Shown here piece by piece: positions 7,025 through 14,155 of a stretch of 17,153 nucleotides of DNA. The first letter of the stretch is position 1. The number at the start of each line of letters is the position of its first letter. Under the pieces are notes generated by a model. The model saw only the letters and a program-made list of their open reading frames with translations. It was not told the DNA's origin and made no database searches. Source of the stretch: Actinomycetes bacterium (lineage in GTDB: Bacteria; Actinomycetota; Acidimicrobiia; Acidimicrobiales; Palsa-688). Position numbers and translations under genes: made by a program. Location of the stretch: NCBI GenBank assembly GCA_021815935.1, contig JAKAZH010000014.1, positions 1 through 17,153 of the forward strand, in the 5' to 3' direction.

Positions 7025-7956
7025 ACGCCGCTGCGGCAGTTGGAGCCGCCCTCGGCGCGGCTGCGCTATTCGCCGCCGGCACGGCGCTTCAATACCGGGC
7101 TGCGACTTTCGCCGGGCCTTCATCAACGCGATCTTCCACGGTGTTGCGTCGCGTGCTGGTCTCGCCGGTTTGGCTTGTCGGCACCGCCCTGCTCGGTGTC
7201 GGACTTGGCTTCCACGCCTACGCCCTTCATCAAGGATCGTTGTCGCTGGTGCAGCCGCTTCTGATCACCGGTGTGCTTTTTACCCTGCCGGCCAGTCGTT
7301 TCGCCGGGGGACCACGGATTCGACTGACGGAAATGTTGTGGGCGGCGCTCCTAGTCGGCGGCCTTGCCGTATTTCTCGTCACGTCGACGCCGACGTCTCA
7401 AGGCTCTGCGGCGGTCGACTGGTTCCCGGCGACGGCAATCGCGGTGGTGGCTGTCCTCTGCGTGACAGTGTGCCTGCTGGTCGCGCGTAGGAGTCGGGGA
7501 GCCGTCACCGCGACTGTGCTCGGCGTTGCAGCGGGGATCGGCTTGGCGGGAAGTGCTGCTTTGATCAAAGTATGCACCGACCTCGCAACCAAGGGCCTTG
7601 GCGTGCTCTTTTCGAGCTGGCAGCTCTACGTGATGGCAGTCGTGGGCCTGTCGAGTGTCGGGATAAGCCAGCTTGCGTACCGCTCCGGTCCCATGACGGC
7701 CAGCATCCCCGCCATCAACACGGTGAACCCGGTGGCGAGCGTATTCCTGGGATGGGCGGCATTCGACGACACTTTCCGTGTGTCGCCGGGTGCGCTCGCC
7801 CTGGAGGCGGTTTCGCTGACGGCTGTTCTTGCGTCGACCCTTGCCCTAAGTAGGCGCTCCGCTGTCCGCCACAGCGGAGTCGCCCGTGACGACGCGTTTG
7901 CCAACGGCGACTCGTCGGGTGTCGCCGGCCATTCGCCTAACGCGAAGGCCGGCTAG
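7021..7956 (+). CDS. DMT-superfamily transporter, NIPA-like subgroup
   Basis: The 311-residue protein has about nine or ten hydrophobic helices. The pattern GLGFHAYALHQGSLSLVQPLLITGVLF, then AALIKVCTDLATKG and GPMTASIPAINTVNPVASVFLG, matches actinobacterial DMT-family transporters related to the DUF803/NIPA branch rather than classical EamA pairs. The substrate is unknown; NIPA proteins have been linked to magnesium, but that should not be transferred here. GTG 7021 overlaps the kinase stop (GTGA), with only a weak ACGAGG upstream, so translation is probably coupled to the kinase. The hydrophilic tail (res. ~290-311) overlaps the end of the convergent EamA gene by 20 bp. Confidence 0.85.
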   Translation: MNAAAAVGAALGAAALFAAGTALQYRAATFAGPSSTRSSTVLRRVLVSPVWLVGTALLGVGLGFHAYALHQGSLSLVQPLLITGVLFTLPASRFAGGPRIRLTEMLWAALLVGGLAVFLVTSTPTSQGSAAVDWFPATAIAVVAVLCVTVCLLVARRSRGAVTATVLGVAAGIGLAGSAALIKVCTDLATKGLGVLFSSWQLYVMAVVGLSSVGISQLAYRSGPMTASIPAINTVNPVASVFLGWAAFDDTFRVSPGALALEAVSLTAVLASTLALSRRSAVRHSGVARDDAFANGDSSGVAGHSPNAKAG

Positions 7957-8917
7957 CGTCGGGGTGGGGTTTAGTCGGTATGCGCCGACCTTCGAAGTAG
8001 GCAGCGCCCGCTACACTGCCAATTACTGCGACTGTGCCGACCAGTTGGAGAGCGGACGGGTAGTCGCCGAGCGCTATCGCTGCGAACGCCAGAGCAGCCA
8101 CGGGTTGCAGGAGAAGCCCTATCGAGAGGTGGACGGTCGACAGGTGCGCCATCGCCCGGCTCAGTACTGACCACCCGAACACTTGCACCACCACAGCTGC
8201 CAACGCCAGCCACCCAGCGGACGGCCATTCCGGCGTAAGCGCCAGCGTACCGGTCAGCCCTCCAACAGTTCCAGACAGCACAGTCGCTGCCAAGGTCACC
8301 ACGAACAACTGCCGGGCACCGGGAAGAGCTTGACCCCGCCCGGCCCGAAAGGACAGGATGTAGCCCGCATAGGCAACGGCGCTGACAATCCCAAGTGCAG
8401 TACCGAGAGTCGGGTTCGACCCGCTCGACCCCCCTACGCCGGCTATCAGTGCGACACCGCCCAGTATCACGGGTACGAGGGCCAAGGTTCCAGCGCGAAT
8501 CGATTCGCGAAACAGCAGCCATCCGGCGGCAGCAACAAAGAGAACCTGGGTGTCTTGGACGACAGTAGACAGTCCAGCACCAAGAAGCTTGATCGACTGG
8601 TCCCAAACCATGAGGTCGACTGCGAGAGCGACGCCGCCACCAGCGGCCCGGACAATCGCCCGCCGACCAAGAGGAGTCGTCGAGCGGCGCCTCTCCAACC
8701 AGGCGAGCGGCCCAAGAAGGGCGAGCGCGTACCCGCAGCGAAAAAAAGCTGCTGTTGGACCTGACACTTTCGCCAGCCCAAGAAGCGATGCGCTCGACCC
8801 GGTGACGAGAGCTCCCAGGACGACGAGTACCACTCCGCCGAGGGCCGGTCGTGAATCGGGGGTTTCGGAGCGAACAGCAGAGGTCCGACTTTCCCCATCC
8901 CGCATCTCGGCCGCCAT
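7937..8917 (-). CDS. EamA/DMT-family transporter
   Basis: The 326-residue protein consists of two tandem EamA repeats, about residues 26-165 and 175-305, giving ten predicted helices. Characteristic stretches are LAKVSGPTAAFFRCGYALALLGPLAWLE in repeat one, with VQDTQVLFVAAAGWLLFRESI, and FGWSVLSRAMAHLSTVHLSIGLLLQPV with ALGDYPSALQLVG in repeat two. Such proteins export or import metabolites; no substrate can be named. The start is ATG 8917, with AAGGGGG about 11 nt upstream. It lies 89 nt downstream of the MerR-DICT gene on the same strand, so it may be its co-transcribed target. The 3' end overlaps the convergent DMT gene by 20 bp. Confidence 0.92.
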   Translation of the reverse strand: MAAEMRDGESRTSAVRSETPDSRPALGGVVLVVLGALVTGSSASLLGLAKVSGPTAAFFRCGYALALLGPLAWLERRRSTTPLGRRAIVRAAGGGVALAVDLMVWDQSIKLLGAGLSTVVQDTQVLFVAAAGWLLFRESIRAGTLALVPVILGGVALIAGVGGSSGSNPTLGTALGIVSAVAYAGYILSFRAGRGQALPGARQLFVVTLAATVLSGTVGGLTGTLALTPEWPSAGWLALAAVVVQVFGWSVLSRAMAHLSTVHLSIGLLLQPVAALAFAAIALGDYPSALQLVGTVAVIGSVAGAAYFEGRRIPTKPHPDASRPSR

Positions 8918-9006
8918 TGTAGTTGGCTACCCCCTTGCACCGGTCGTGCGAGAGATAGAGACGGTCGGGCTCGTCGTGCCTGCCGAGATCGGTGAAATGG
9001 TCTGAA

Positions 9007-9948
9007 CTATGCCGCTGCGGCGAGGTACTCGAGCGTGCGGCCCAACAGCTCCGAAACATGAAGTGCATCCATCCTCGCGGCGGGTAGCGTCGTCTCGGCT
9101 AGGATGTCGTCTATGGCGCGAACGTCGGGTTGATTTCGAGCGGCTATCGACCAAGCGACACGGCTCGCTTGCCTGACGACCGACGGGTCGACCGACCAGA
9201 TCGTCTCGAACACGCGAGCCGGATCGGGCCGAGCTTCCTGGCCCGGTCGCTCCCACCCGACTACACAGGCCGGTCGCTCGACGCCGTCGCATATGAGCGC
9301 CCACTCTCTGCGCAGTGGCGAGCCTGCCGCAAGGGAAATATTGACGATGGTTTCGTCGGCCTCGCCGTTCGAGCTCTGCGGTCCTGGCGTGGGCGCAGCC
9401 GCGAACGTCATCGCACAAAGGGAGCTACGGGCCATGTCCCGCCAGCGAGACTGTGACGACCTGTAAAAGCGGTGGTCCTGAAATGCGCCGAGAAGGATTG
9501 GCCTCTGCGCCGCGGCGAAGCAACAGTCCTCTATTGCCCTCGTGAGTGCCAGAAGCGTCCGCTTGTCGAGGACGTGGACCGAGAGATCGGGATTGCTGCG
9601 CCTCAGGGTCGCGAAGAGGGAAACTTCGCTGGGATCCCCGCCGCCGCCGAGGGCCGCTGCTTTGAGAGTCTGGCTGATCGCGCCCGCCAGCGACAGCCCG
9701 GCGTCGCGAAGTGCCAGCACGCGTAGCACGGTCTCCTTGTCGCTCGAAGTGTAGAGGCGCCTGCCGCTCTGCGATCTCTTCGGGCTGGGGATGCCGTAGC
9801 GGGCTTCCCAGTTGCGCAGGTCGCTCACGCTGACACCGCTCTCGCGGGCCATCTCGGTGATTCCCATTAACCCGGCATTGCGCTCCGACACCGATCGCAC
9901 TGCGTCCGATGTGCCACTGGTCACATCGTGACGATCACTTCTAGTCAT
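9007..9948 (-). CDS. MerR-family regulator with C-terminal DICT sensory domain
   Basis: The 313-residue protein has a MerR-type winged helix at about residues 28-98, shown by MGITEMARESGVSVSDLRNWEARYG, PSPKRSQSGRRLYTSSD and VLALRDAGLSLAGAI. A DICT domain follows from about residue 125 (LDKRTLLALTRAIEDCCFA, QRPILLGAFQDHRFYRSSQ) with a C-terminal helical region. DICT is a sensory module first noted in diguanylate cyclases and two-component proteins; its ligand is not established. The ATG at 9948 has no ribosome binding site, and a TATCTT box ends 7 nt before it, so a leaderless message is likely. The first 27 residues are polar and may be partly non-native. The divergent neighbour is a WhiB gene. 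The intergenic TGAGTA sites suggest autoregulation and possibly control of WhiB. Confidence 0.9.
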   Translation of the reverse strand: MTRSDRHDVTSGTSDAVRSVSERNAGLMGITEMARESGVSVSDLRNWEARYGIPSPKRSQSGRRLYTSSDKETVLRVLALRDAGLSLAGAISQTLKAAALGGGGDPSEVSLFATLRRSNPDLSVHVLDKRTLLALTRAIEDCCFAAAQRPILLGAFQDHRFYRSSQSRWRDMARSSLCAMTFAAAPTPGPQSSNGEADETIVNISLAAGSPLRREWALICDGVERPACVVGWERPGQEARPDPARVFETIWSVDPSVVRQASRVAWSIAARNQPDVRAIDDILAETTLPAARMDALHVSELLGRTLEYLAAAA

Positions 9949-9949
9949 G

Positions 9950-9990
9950 GTGAGTAAGATAGCCTACTCACGTTGACAAGGATGAGTAGG
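9950..9990. promoter_or_regulatory. Triple TGAGTA operator and leaderless promoter between MerR-DICT and WhiB
   Basis: TGAGTAAG (9951-9958), CCTACTCA (9963-9970, the reverse form) and TGAGTAGG (9983-9990) lie in the divergent gap. Copies one and two make the perfect inverted repeat GTGAGTA-N8-TACTCAC (9950-9956 and 9965-9971). Copies two and three make a perfect 8-bp inverted repeat with a 12-bp spacer. TATCTT on the minus strand (9961-9956) sits inside the first palindrome, 7 nt from the regulator ATG, consistent with a repressible leaderless promoter. TTGACA (9973-9978) could be a -35 toward WhiB, but no matching -10 is seen. Confidence 0.55.
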
Positions 9991-10035
9991 TACGCGACGA
10001 CTCGGGAAGCCTGGTCGTGTCCGAGAGGAATTGCG

Positions 10036-10383
10036 ATGGCAGTGTCAAAGGTCGGTGGACGAGGCGACGAGCATCTGGTCCAGGCGATATCGATGCTTCG
10101 CGTCGCTGCACAGCGTGGCAACGAGGGGTGGCGACGCCAAGCGGCATGCTTGGAGATGAGCACCGACCTCTTTTTCCCGGTCGGCCAGACGGGGACCGCG
10201 TGGACCGAAGCGAACCGGGCTAAATCGATTTGCACTGGGTGCAGCGTCAGGGCTCACTGCCTCGCCTTCGCTCTTGCGACAAATCAACAGTTCGGGGTCT
10301 GGGGCGGATACGACGAGGAGGAGCGACGCCAAGTCAGACGGCTTCTGCGGCGCAGGACTGCCGGTCGGGGAGTGTCGGGCTGA
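10036..10383 (+). CDS. WhiB-family Fe-S transcriptional regulator
   Basis: The 115-residue protein starts at ATG 10036, chosen over upstream ATG 9982 and TTG 9973 because GAGAGGA lies 6 nt before it and the upstream starts sit inside the operator region. The four iron-sulfur cysteines are C38, C66, C69 and C75 (C-x27-C-x2-C-x5-C). The diagnostic turn is GVWGGYDEEERR, and the basic C-terminal tail RRLLRRRTAGRG is the likely DNA contact. WhiB proteins carry a 4Fe-4S cluster and usually act with the housekeeping sigma factor in redox, stress or developmental control. I cannot assign it to a numbered WhiB class. It is divergent from the MerR-DICT gene and ends 68 nt before the tRNA. Confidence 0.95.
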   Translation: MAVSKVGGRGDEHLVQAISMLRVAAQRGNEGWRRQAACLEMSTDLFFPVGQTGTAWTEANRAKSICTGCSVRAHCLAFALATNQQFGVWGGYDEEERRQVRRLLRRRTAGRGVSG

Positions 10384-10451
10384 GTTCGGCTCAGAGTTTC
10401 GCCGTGATGGCTTTGCTAGAGTCATGGGCTGCCACGAAGAGGTGGTATTCG

Positions 10452-10524
10452 GCCCGGGTAGCTCAGACGGCAGAGCAACGCACTCGTAATGCGTAGGTCA
10501 GGAGTTCGATTCTCCTCTCGGGCT
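10452..10524 (+). tRNA. tRNA-Thr (CGT anticodon)
   Basis: A complete 73-nt cloverleaf can be folded by eye. The acceptor stem is GCCCGGG/CTCGGGC with one G-U pair and discriminator T. The D arm is GCTC/GAGC, the anticodon stem ACGCA/TGCGT with loop CTCGTAA, and the T arm AGGAG-TTCGATT-CTCCT. No CCA is encoded. The 3' half is the probable attachment site for the downstream integrase, and the gene is intact after integration. TGCTAGAGT at 10414-10422 resembles an extended -10 for this gene. Confidence 0.96.
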
Positions 10525-10583
10525 CTCTATAACCCCAGCTCAGATGGGTTCTGTGGTCGGTGTCTCACCCTGCTAGTAACCTC

Positions 10584-10604
10584 GTCCCAACAGTTGTCCC
10601 AACA
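10584..10604. repeat. Direct repeat GTCCCAACA x2 between tRNA and integrase
   Basis: GTCCCAACA occurs at 10584-10592 and 10596-10604, a 12-bp period, in the leader between the tRNA and the integrase start. Short direct repeats flanking the core attachment site are where lambda-type integrases bind with their N-terminal arm-binding domain, so this is a candidate arm-type site. Inference from position only. Confidence 0.4.
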
Positions 10605-10632
10605 AGGGGGCTGCTGGGGAGGAGGAAGTGGG

Positions 10633-11805
10633 ATGGCGGGGAGCCTTCGACAGAGGCCGGATCGGGGGGCCGATGCCTGGGAGCTGCGGGTATACCTGGG
10701 CCGGGACGCAGTGGGGAAGGTCCGCCAGCGCAGCGTCCTGTTTCGGGGGACCAAGCGCTCCGCGCAACGGGAGCTGACCCGGCTCTCGGCGGAGCAGGAC
10801 CGGGCGCCGTCGGTCGTCCCCGATGACGCCGCCCGGGAGTGGGGTCCGGCCACCACCATCAACGACGCAATCGAGGCCTGGCAGGCCAACGGCTGGGATG
10901 ACCTCTCGCCGAGCACGGCACGCCGCTACGAGGGCGTTTGGAGGGTAAACATCCGTGACTCGATCGGCCGGCGCCGGATCGCCAGCCTCGGTCCTTACGA
11001 CGTGGAACGCTACTTCCGAGACCTGAAGACGGCGGGGCTGTCCCAAGCATCGGTCCGCTATGCCCGAGCAGTCTTACATCGCGCTTGTCGACTGGCCCGC
11101 AAGTGGAGCAACAACACGCTCCCGAACCCGATCACCGAAACCGAGCTGCCCGAGTGGTCCCTAGCGGAGAAGGCCCCGGCCGTGCGCTCACCGAGCGCCG
11201 AGGAGGTCCGCCTCCTCCTCGCCGCCGCTACCGACGATCGTGACCCGAGGGTACCGGCCTTCGTCCGAGTGGTCGCCGCCACCGGAATGCGGCGCGGGGA
11301 AGCGTGCGCTCTGCGTTGGGACGACGTCGACTGGGACGGCTCGGCGATCCGAATCGACGAGGCTCTGGTGACCTACATCGGCGGCGTGACGGTCCGCGGA
11401 CCGAAGACCCGGGCCAGCGTGCGCGGCGTAGCGGTAGACGCGTCCACCATCGACCAGCTCCGCCGCCTCCGTGACCACCATGTCAAGCTGGCCGTCGCGT
11501 CGGGGGCGGAGGTGGGAGGTGACTCGTTCGTGTTCTCCTACGAGCCCGGCGGCAAGGTCCCTCCTTACCCCGACACCCTCAGCCACGCCTTCTCGGCCCT
11601 GCGTGACCGGGCCGAGGTCGCCGCCGACGTCCACCTGCACTCGCTCCGCCACTTCCAGTCGACCCAACTGGACCGGGTGATCAGCGAGTCTCAAAAGCAG
11701 GCTCGCCTGGGTTGGTCGACGGTGCACATGGCCCGCCACTACACCGGCGCGGTGTTGGCCGAGGACCGGCGAGCGGCGGAGCACATGGGCACCCTCCTCG
11801 GCTGA
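10633..11805 (+). CDS. Tyrosine recombinase/integrase of the island
   Basis: The 390-residue protein starts at ATG 10633, chosen because GGAGGAGGAAG lies just upstream; the frame stays open back into the tRNA, but that extension is not coding. The N-terminal ~55 residues (AWELRVYLGRDAVGKVRQRS, FRGTKRSAQREL) form an arm-binding domain. A SAM-like core-binding domain (about 75-165) and the catalytic domain (about 185-390) follow. Catalytic landmarks are the Arg of GMRRGEACALRW, HSLRHFQST (His and Arg) and GWSTVHMARHYTG, with the tyrosine nucleophile in RHY. All are present, so the enzyme looks active. It is adjacent to tRNA-Thr, which it presumably uses as attB. Confidence 0.95.
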   Translation: MAGSLRQRPDRGADAWELRVYLGRDAVGKVRQRSVLFRGTKRSAQRELTRLSAEQDRAPSVVPDDAAREWGPATTINDAIEAWQANGWDDLSPSTARRYEGVWRVNIRDSIGRRRIASLGPYDVERYFRDLKTAGLSQASVRYARAVLHRACRLARKWSNNTLPNPITETELPEWSLAEKAPAVRSPSAEEVRLLLAAATDDRDPRVPAFVRVVAATGMRRGEACALRWDDVDWDGSAIRIDEALVTYIGGVTVRGPKTRASVRGVAVDASTIDQLRRLRDHHVKLAVASGAEVGGDSFVFSYEPGGKVPPYPDTLSHAFSALRDRAEVAADVHLHSLRHFQSTQLDRVISESQKQARLGWSTVHMARHYTGAVLAEDRRAAEHMGTLLG

Positions 11806-11814
11806 AGAGGAAGG

Positions 11815-12504
11815 AGCTGCAGCGGGGTCGTAAGCCGGGAGAGCGCCACGCCAGCCGTCACGAGGCGCTCGGCAACGCCCGCGTCCTTGAAGGCCTCGCG
11901 CAGCATGGCCGGGCCCTCGCTGAAGTGCGCCCAACCCTGGACGCGCAGCGGCGCCCGTCGAAGAGGCGGTGCGGGTCGCGCCGGCGAAGAGCAGCGCCAC
12001 GTCCACTCCTCCCACCTCGGCATCGATCTGCTCGACCAGCTCGAGCGAAACGTTGTCCCCGCTCACATACACGCTCGGGGTGATCTCCCCGCGAAGCGCG
12101 AAGCCGGTGACCTCGCCGGTCAGCGCCTCGCAGCCCGGGGGCCGTGGCGGGAGGGGACGGCCAGGACCTCGAGGGACCGCCGCTTGGTGCCGTCAGCTTG
12201 AAGCGCTTCCAGAGCGCCAAGCCCACCCGCAGCGGCCCCGAGGTGCCCGGCGGCGCTTCACGTCTTGAGGGTGAGTGGCATCGAGGCAAGGAACTCGCGC
12301 CCCGCCGGGTCGAGGTTGTCGGCGTGCTGGTCATGGGACAAGACAACCGCGTCGAGCGCGCCGAGATCCTCGGGTCCGAAGGCGGGGCTCTCGGTCTTGG
12401 TCAAGGGTCGCCCGGGGCGCTCTCGTGCGCCCGGGCGGGCTGAAGGTCGGGTCGGTGAGCAACCGCAGCCCCCCAAGCTCCACCAAAGCGGCGGCAACCC
12501 CCAG
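11815..12504 (-). pseudogene. MBL-fold (UlaG-like) metal-dependent hydrolase, multiply frameshifted
   Basis: Reading leftward on the minus strand, recognisable family pieces follow one another in the right order but in changing frames. They are ALVELGGLRLLTDPTFSPPG, then FGPEDLGALDAVVLSHDQH with HADNLDPAGREFLASMP (the metal-binding SHDQHADN motif), then GLALWKRFKLTAP, then RSLEVLAVPSRHGP, then GCEALTGEVTGFALRG with YVSGDNVSLELVEQIDAEV, then a short LFDG piece, and finally LRVQGWAHFSEGPAMLREAF with KDAGVAERLVTAGVALSRL. At least six frame changes separate them, so no functional product is possible. The 5' end is lost at about 12500, beside the start of the ABC-2 permease. The 3' end nearly touches the integrase stop. 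Confidence 0.82.
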
Positions 12505-12518
12505 CAGGAGACCCTGGG

Positions 12519-13001
12519 ATGACCACGCTCACCTACGCGGTTCGCGACTCGGCCACCATGCTGCGCCGCGACCTCCGCCCCGCGCGGCGGTACCCGCTCA
12601 TCACCATCTCCAGTGTGGGCACTCCGGTCTTGTTCCTGCTCCTCTTCGCCGGGATCTTCGACCACACGCTTCCCACCGGTCTGGGCGCCGCAATCCCCGC
12701 CGGCGGCCCCTACATCGACTACCTCGTCCCTGGGATCATCTTGATGACTGCGTGCTCTACCGCAGAGACCACAGCGGTCAACGTGAGCACCGACATGACC
12801 GAAGGCATCATCGCCCGGTTCCGCACCATGGCCATCACCCGCACCTCGGTGCTCACCGGTCAAGTCCTCGGCGGGACCCTCGGCGCCATCATCAGCGCAA
12901 CCCTCGTCATCGTCATCGCCGTCGCTCTCGCACTCGGGTTCCGCCCCAGCGCGACCGCGCCCGTCACTGCGTGCCGCCTGCCGCCGGCGAGCGGTCAGTG
13001 A
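12519..13001 (+). pseudogene. ABC-2 type transporter permease, 3'-truncated (DrrB-like)
   Basis: The frame opens at ATG 12519 with AGGAG 8 nt upstream and encodes 160 residues. MTTLTYAVRDSATMLRRDLR and YPLITISSVGTPVLFLLLF (first helix), then YIDYLVPGIILMTACSTAET and ARFRTMAITRTSVLTGQVLG, match daunorubicin-resistance-type (DrrB) permeases. Homology stops after about residue 145 (ALALGF), where a family member would continue for another 100 or so residues. The remaining residues are unrelated read-through to the stop, 7 nt into the convergent HTH gene. The ATPase gene that normally precedes such permeases is absent; a decayed MBL gene sits there instead. The product is probably non-functional. 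Confidence 0.8.
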
Positions 13002-13258
13002 GCCGTCCACGCTCCCGCGGGCTGGGGTGCGATGTCTCCGTCGAGGAGTCGTTCGACGGCCCGGCGTGGGATCCTTAATCGGCCGTTGATAGTCAACACT
13101 GGGATGGGCAGGTCACCCCGCTCGATGGCCCGGTAGATCGACGAACGGCTCTGGCCTAGGAGGACGGCGGCTCCCTCGACGCTGAGGAGCGGTTTGGTGC
13201 TCCAGCCCCCCTCACGCGACGCAGGTGCGGGCGCCGGATGTGACGACTCGACAGCCAT
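12995..13258 (-). CDS. AlpA/excisionase-like helix-turn-helix protein
   Basis: The 87-residue protein starts at ATG 13258 with GAGGGAGA about 5 nt upstream. After a flexible Pro/Ala-rich N terminus, residues ~24-72 form a MerR-like winged helix of the excisionase type: LLSVEGAAVLLGQSRSSIYR, AIERGDLPIPVLTINGRLRI and PRRAVERLL. Such proteins direct integrase toward excision or regulate island genes. It lies 1.2 kb from the integrase with decayed genes between, so a partnership is plausible but not shown. The stop overlaps the convergent truncated permease frame by 7 nt. Confidence 0.88.
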   Translation of the reverse strand: MAVESSHPAPAPASREGGWSTKPLLSVEGAAVLLGQSRSSIYRAIERGDLPIPVLTINGRLRIPRRAVERLLDGDIAPQPAGAWTAH

Positions 13259-13489
13259 GGTTATCTCCCTCTCGAGGTCGCAACCTGCAGCCTCTGTATG
13301 GTCAAGGCTGGGAGGTCCACGCTATGGGGTCGGGCCTCGCCGCGGGCGCCCGGAGCGAAGGCCCCCCTGCCCGTCAAGCAGTCGTGGTGTGAGGGGCGGC
13401 GACGTGCATGGGCGACGCCCGGTCTGAGCTTGCGGGAGGAGACGTGGCCGACGCAGCGGGGTGGCCGCCAAGGAGAGCCGGGAGACAAT
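13259..13489. other. Gene-free spacer between HTH gene and PIN toxin
   Basis: No convincing gene is seen in these 231 nt. It holds a perfect 10-bp palindrome CGGGCGCCCG (13342-13351). The plus-strand reading around 13298-13480 is open and Arg/Gly-rich, but I do not recognise it and it lacks a ribosome binding site. It is probably remnant sequence from a lost insertion. Confidence 0.4.
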
Positions 13490-13900
13490 TCAGGGGAGCA
13501 ACTCGAATGCAGCGAGATGGCGTGGACGGACCACGGCGAAGTCTCGATGGTTGAGCGTGGCGACGGTGCTGACCCCCAGCCGTTCGGCCACCGCGACGAT
13601 CGACGAGTCCATGAGATCGAGCCGCAGATCAGCGTAGATCTCTACCAGCTCCACACAGCGGGACCAGTCTGCCCCGCTCAGATCCACCACTCGGAGAAGG
13701 CTAACGGTGACCATTCGTAGGAAGGCGGCTTGGGCGTCGGCGCCGAGGCGGTCGAGGATCAGCCAAGAGCTCTCGGCGATCACCGGGACCGTTGAGGCCA
13801 GCTCACCGCGATGGACGCGCACCACCTGGGCGCAGTCGCTGTGACGGTCGGAGCGTCGGTCGGCCGCAGCAAGCCAGACGTTGGTGTCGACCAACAGCAC
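13490..13900 (-). CDS. PIN-domain ribonuclease toxin (VapC-like)
   Basis: The 136-residue protein starts at GTG 13900. The PIN acidic residues are all visible: D5 in LLVDTNVWL, E43 in VIAESSWLIL, D98 in DLMDSSIVAVAERLG and D120 in ATLNHRDFAVVR. PIN toxins of type II toxin-antitoxin systems are Mg-dependent endoribonucleases that cut tRNA or rRNA when the antitoxin is lost. The start lies 12 nt after the antitoxin stop on the same strand, the usual VapBC arrangement. Length and motifs are complete, so the toxin looks active in an otherwise decaying island. Confidence 0.93.
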   Translation of the reverse strand: MLLVDTNVWLAAADRRSDRHSDCAQVVRVHRGELASTVPVIAESSWLILDRLGADAQAAFLRMVTVSLLRVVDLSGADWSRCVELVEIYADLRLDLMDSSIVAVAERLGVSTVATLNHRDFAVVRPRHLAAFELLP

Positions 13901-13912
13901 CGCTCGAGCAGC

Positions 13913-14155
13913 TCAGACGGTGGCTCGCCGGGCCGCGACCTCGGCGCGCAGCTTGCGTGTGTCACGCCCGGCCCAGGAGGAGTCTCTGGAGTCCCCCGAG
14001 CCGATGAAGGCCTCTAGGGCGTCGACCTCCTCACCGGTGTGCAGGCCGACAGCGAGCAGCTCGGCGGTCAGCTCGTCGACGCTCATGCCCCGCCGGGCCG
14101 CCTCGGCGGCCAAGCGGTCGGCAAGGTCTTCGCTCAGGTGCACGATCGTCGACAT
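13913..14155 (-). CDS. VapB-like ribbon-helix-helix antitoxin
   Basis: The 80-residue protein starts at ATG 14155, the last start before the conserved N terminus; the frame is open far upstream but without similarity. MSTIVHLSEDLADRLAAEA followed by ARRGMSVDELTAELLAVGL is a ribbon-helix-helix type DNA-binding N terminus. The second half (EEVDALEAFIGSGDSRDSS, TRKLRAEVAARR) is the toxin-binding part typical of VapB antitoxins. It probably represses its own promoter. Only a weak GGTGG precedes the start. It lies directly upstream of the PIN toxin. Confidence 0.85.
   Translation of the reverse strand: MSTIVHLSEDLADRLAAEAARRGMSVDELTAELLAVGLHTGEEVDALEAFIGSGDSRDSSWAGRDTRKLRAEVAARRATV

Noticed and set aside
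8918..9006. Riboswitch ahead of the EamA gene (guanidine type considered)
   Set aside because: I could not form the paired ACGR-loop hairpins or any other recognisable aptamer.
11188..12072. 294-codon minus-strand frame
   Set aside because: It starts within one MBL fragment, then runs antisense through the well-supported integrase gene.
12258..13010. 250-codon minus-strand frame
   Set aside because: Only its C-terminal ~55 residues are real (an MBL fragment); the remainder is Asp/Gly-rich antisense of the permease.
13298..13489. Possible group II intron or reverse-transcriptase leader remnant
   Set aside because: A vague impression from the Arg/Gly-rich translation; no catalytic domain V, no reverse-transcriptase motif and no clear RNA structure.
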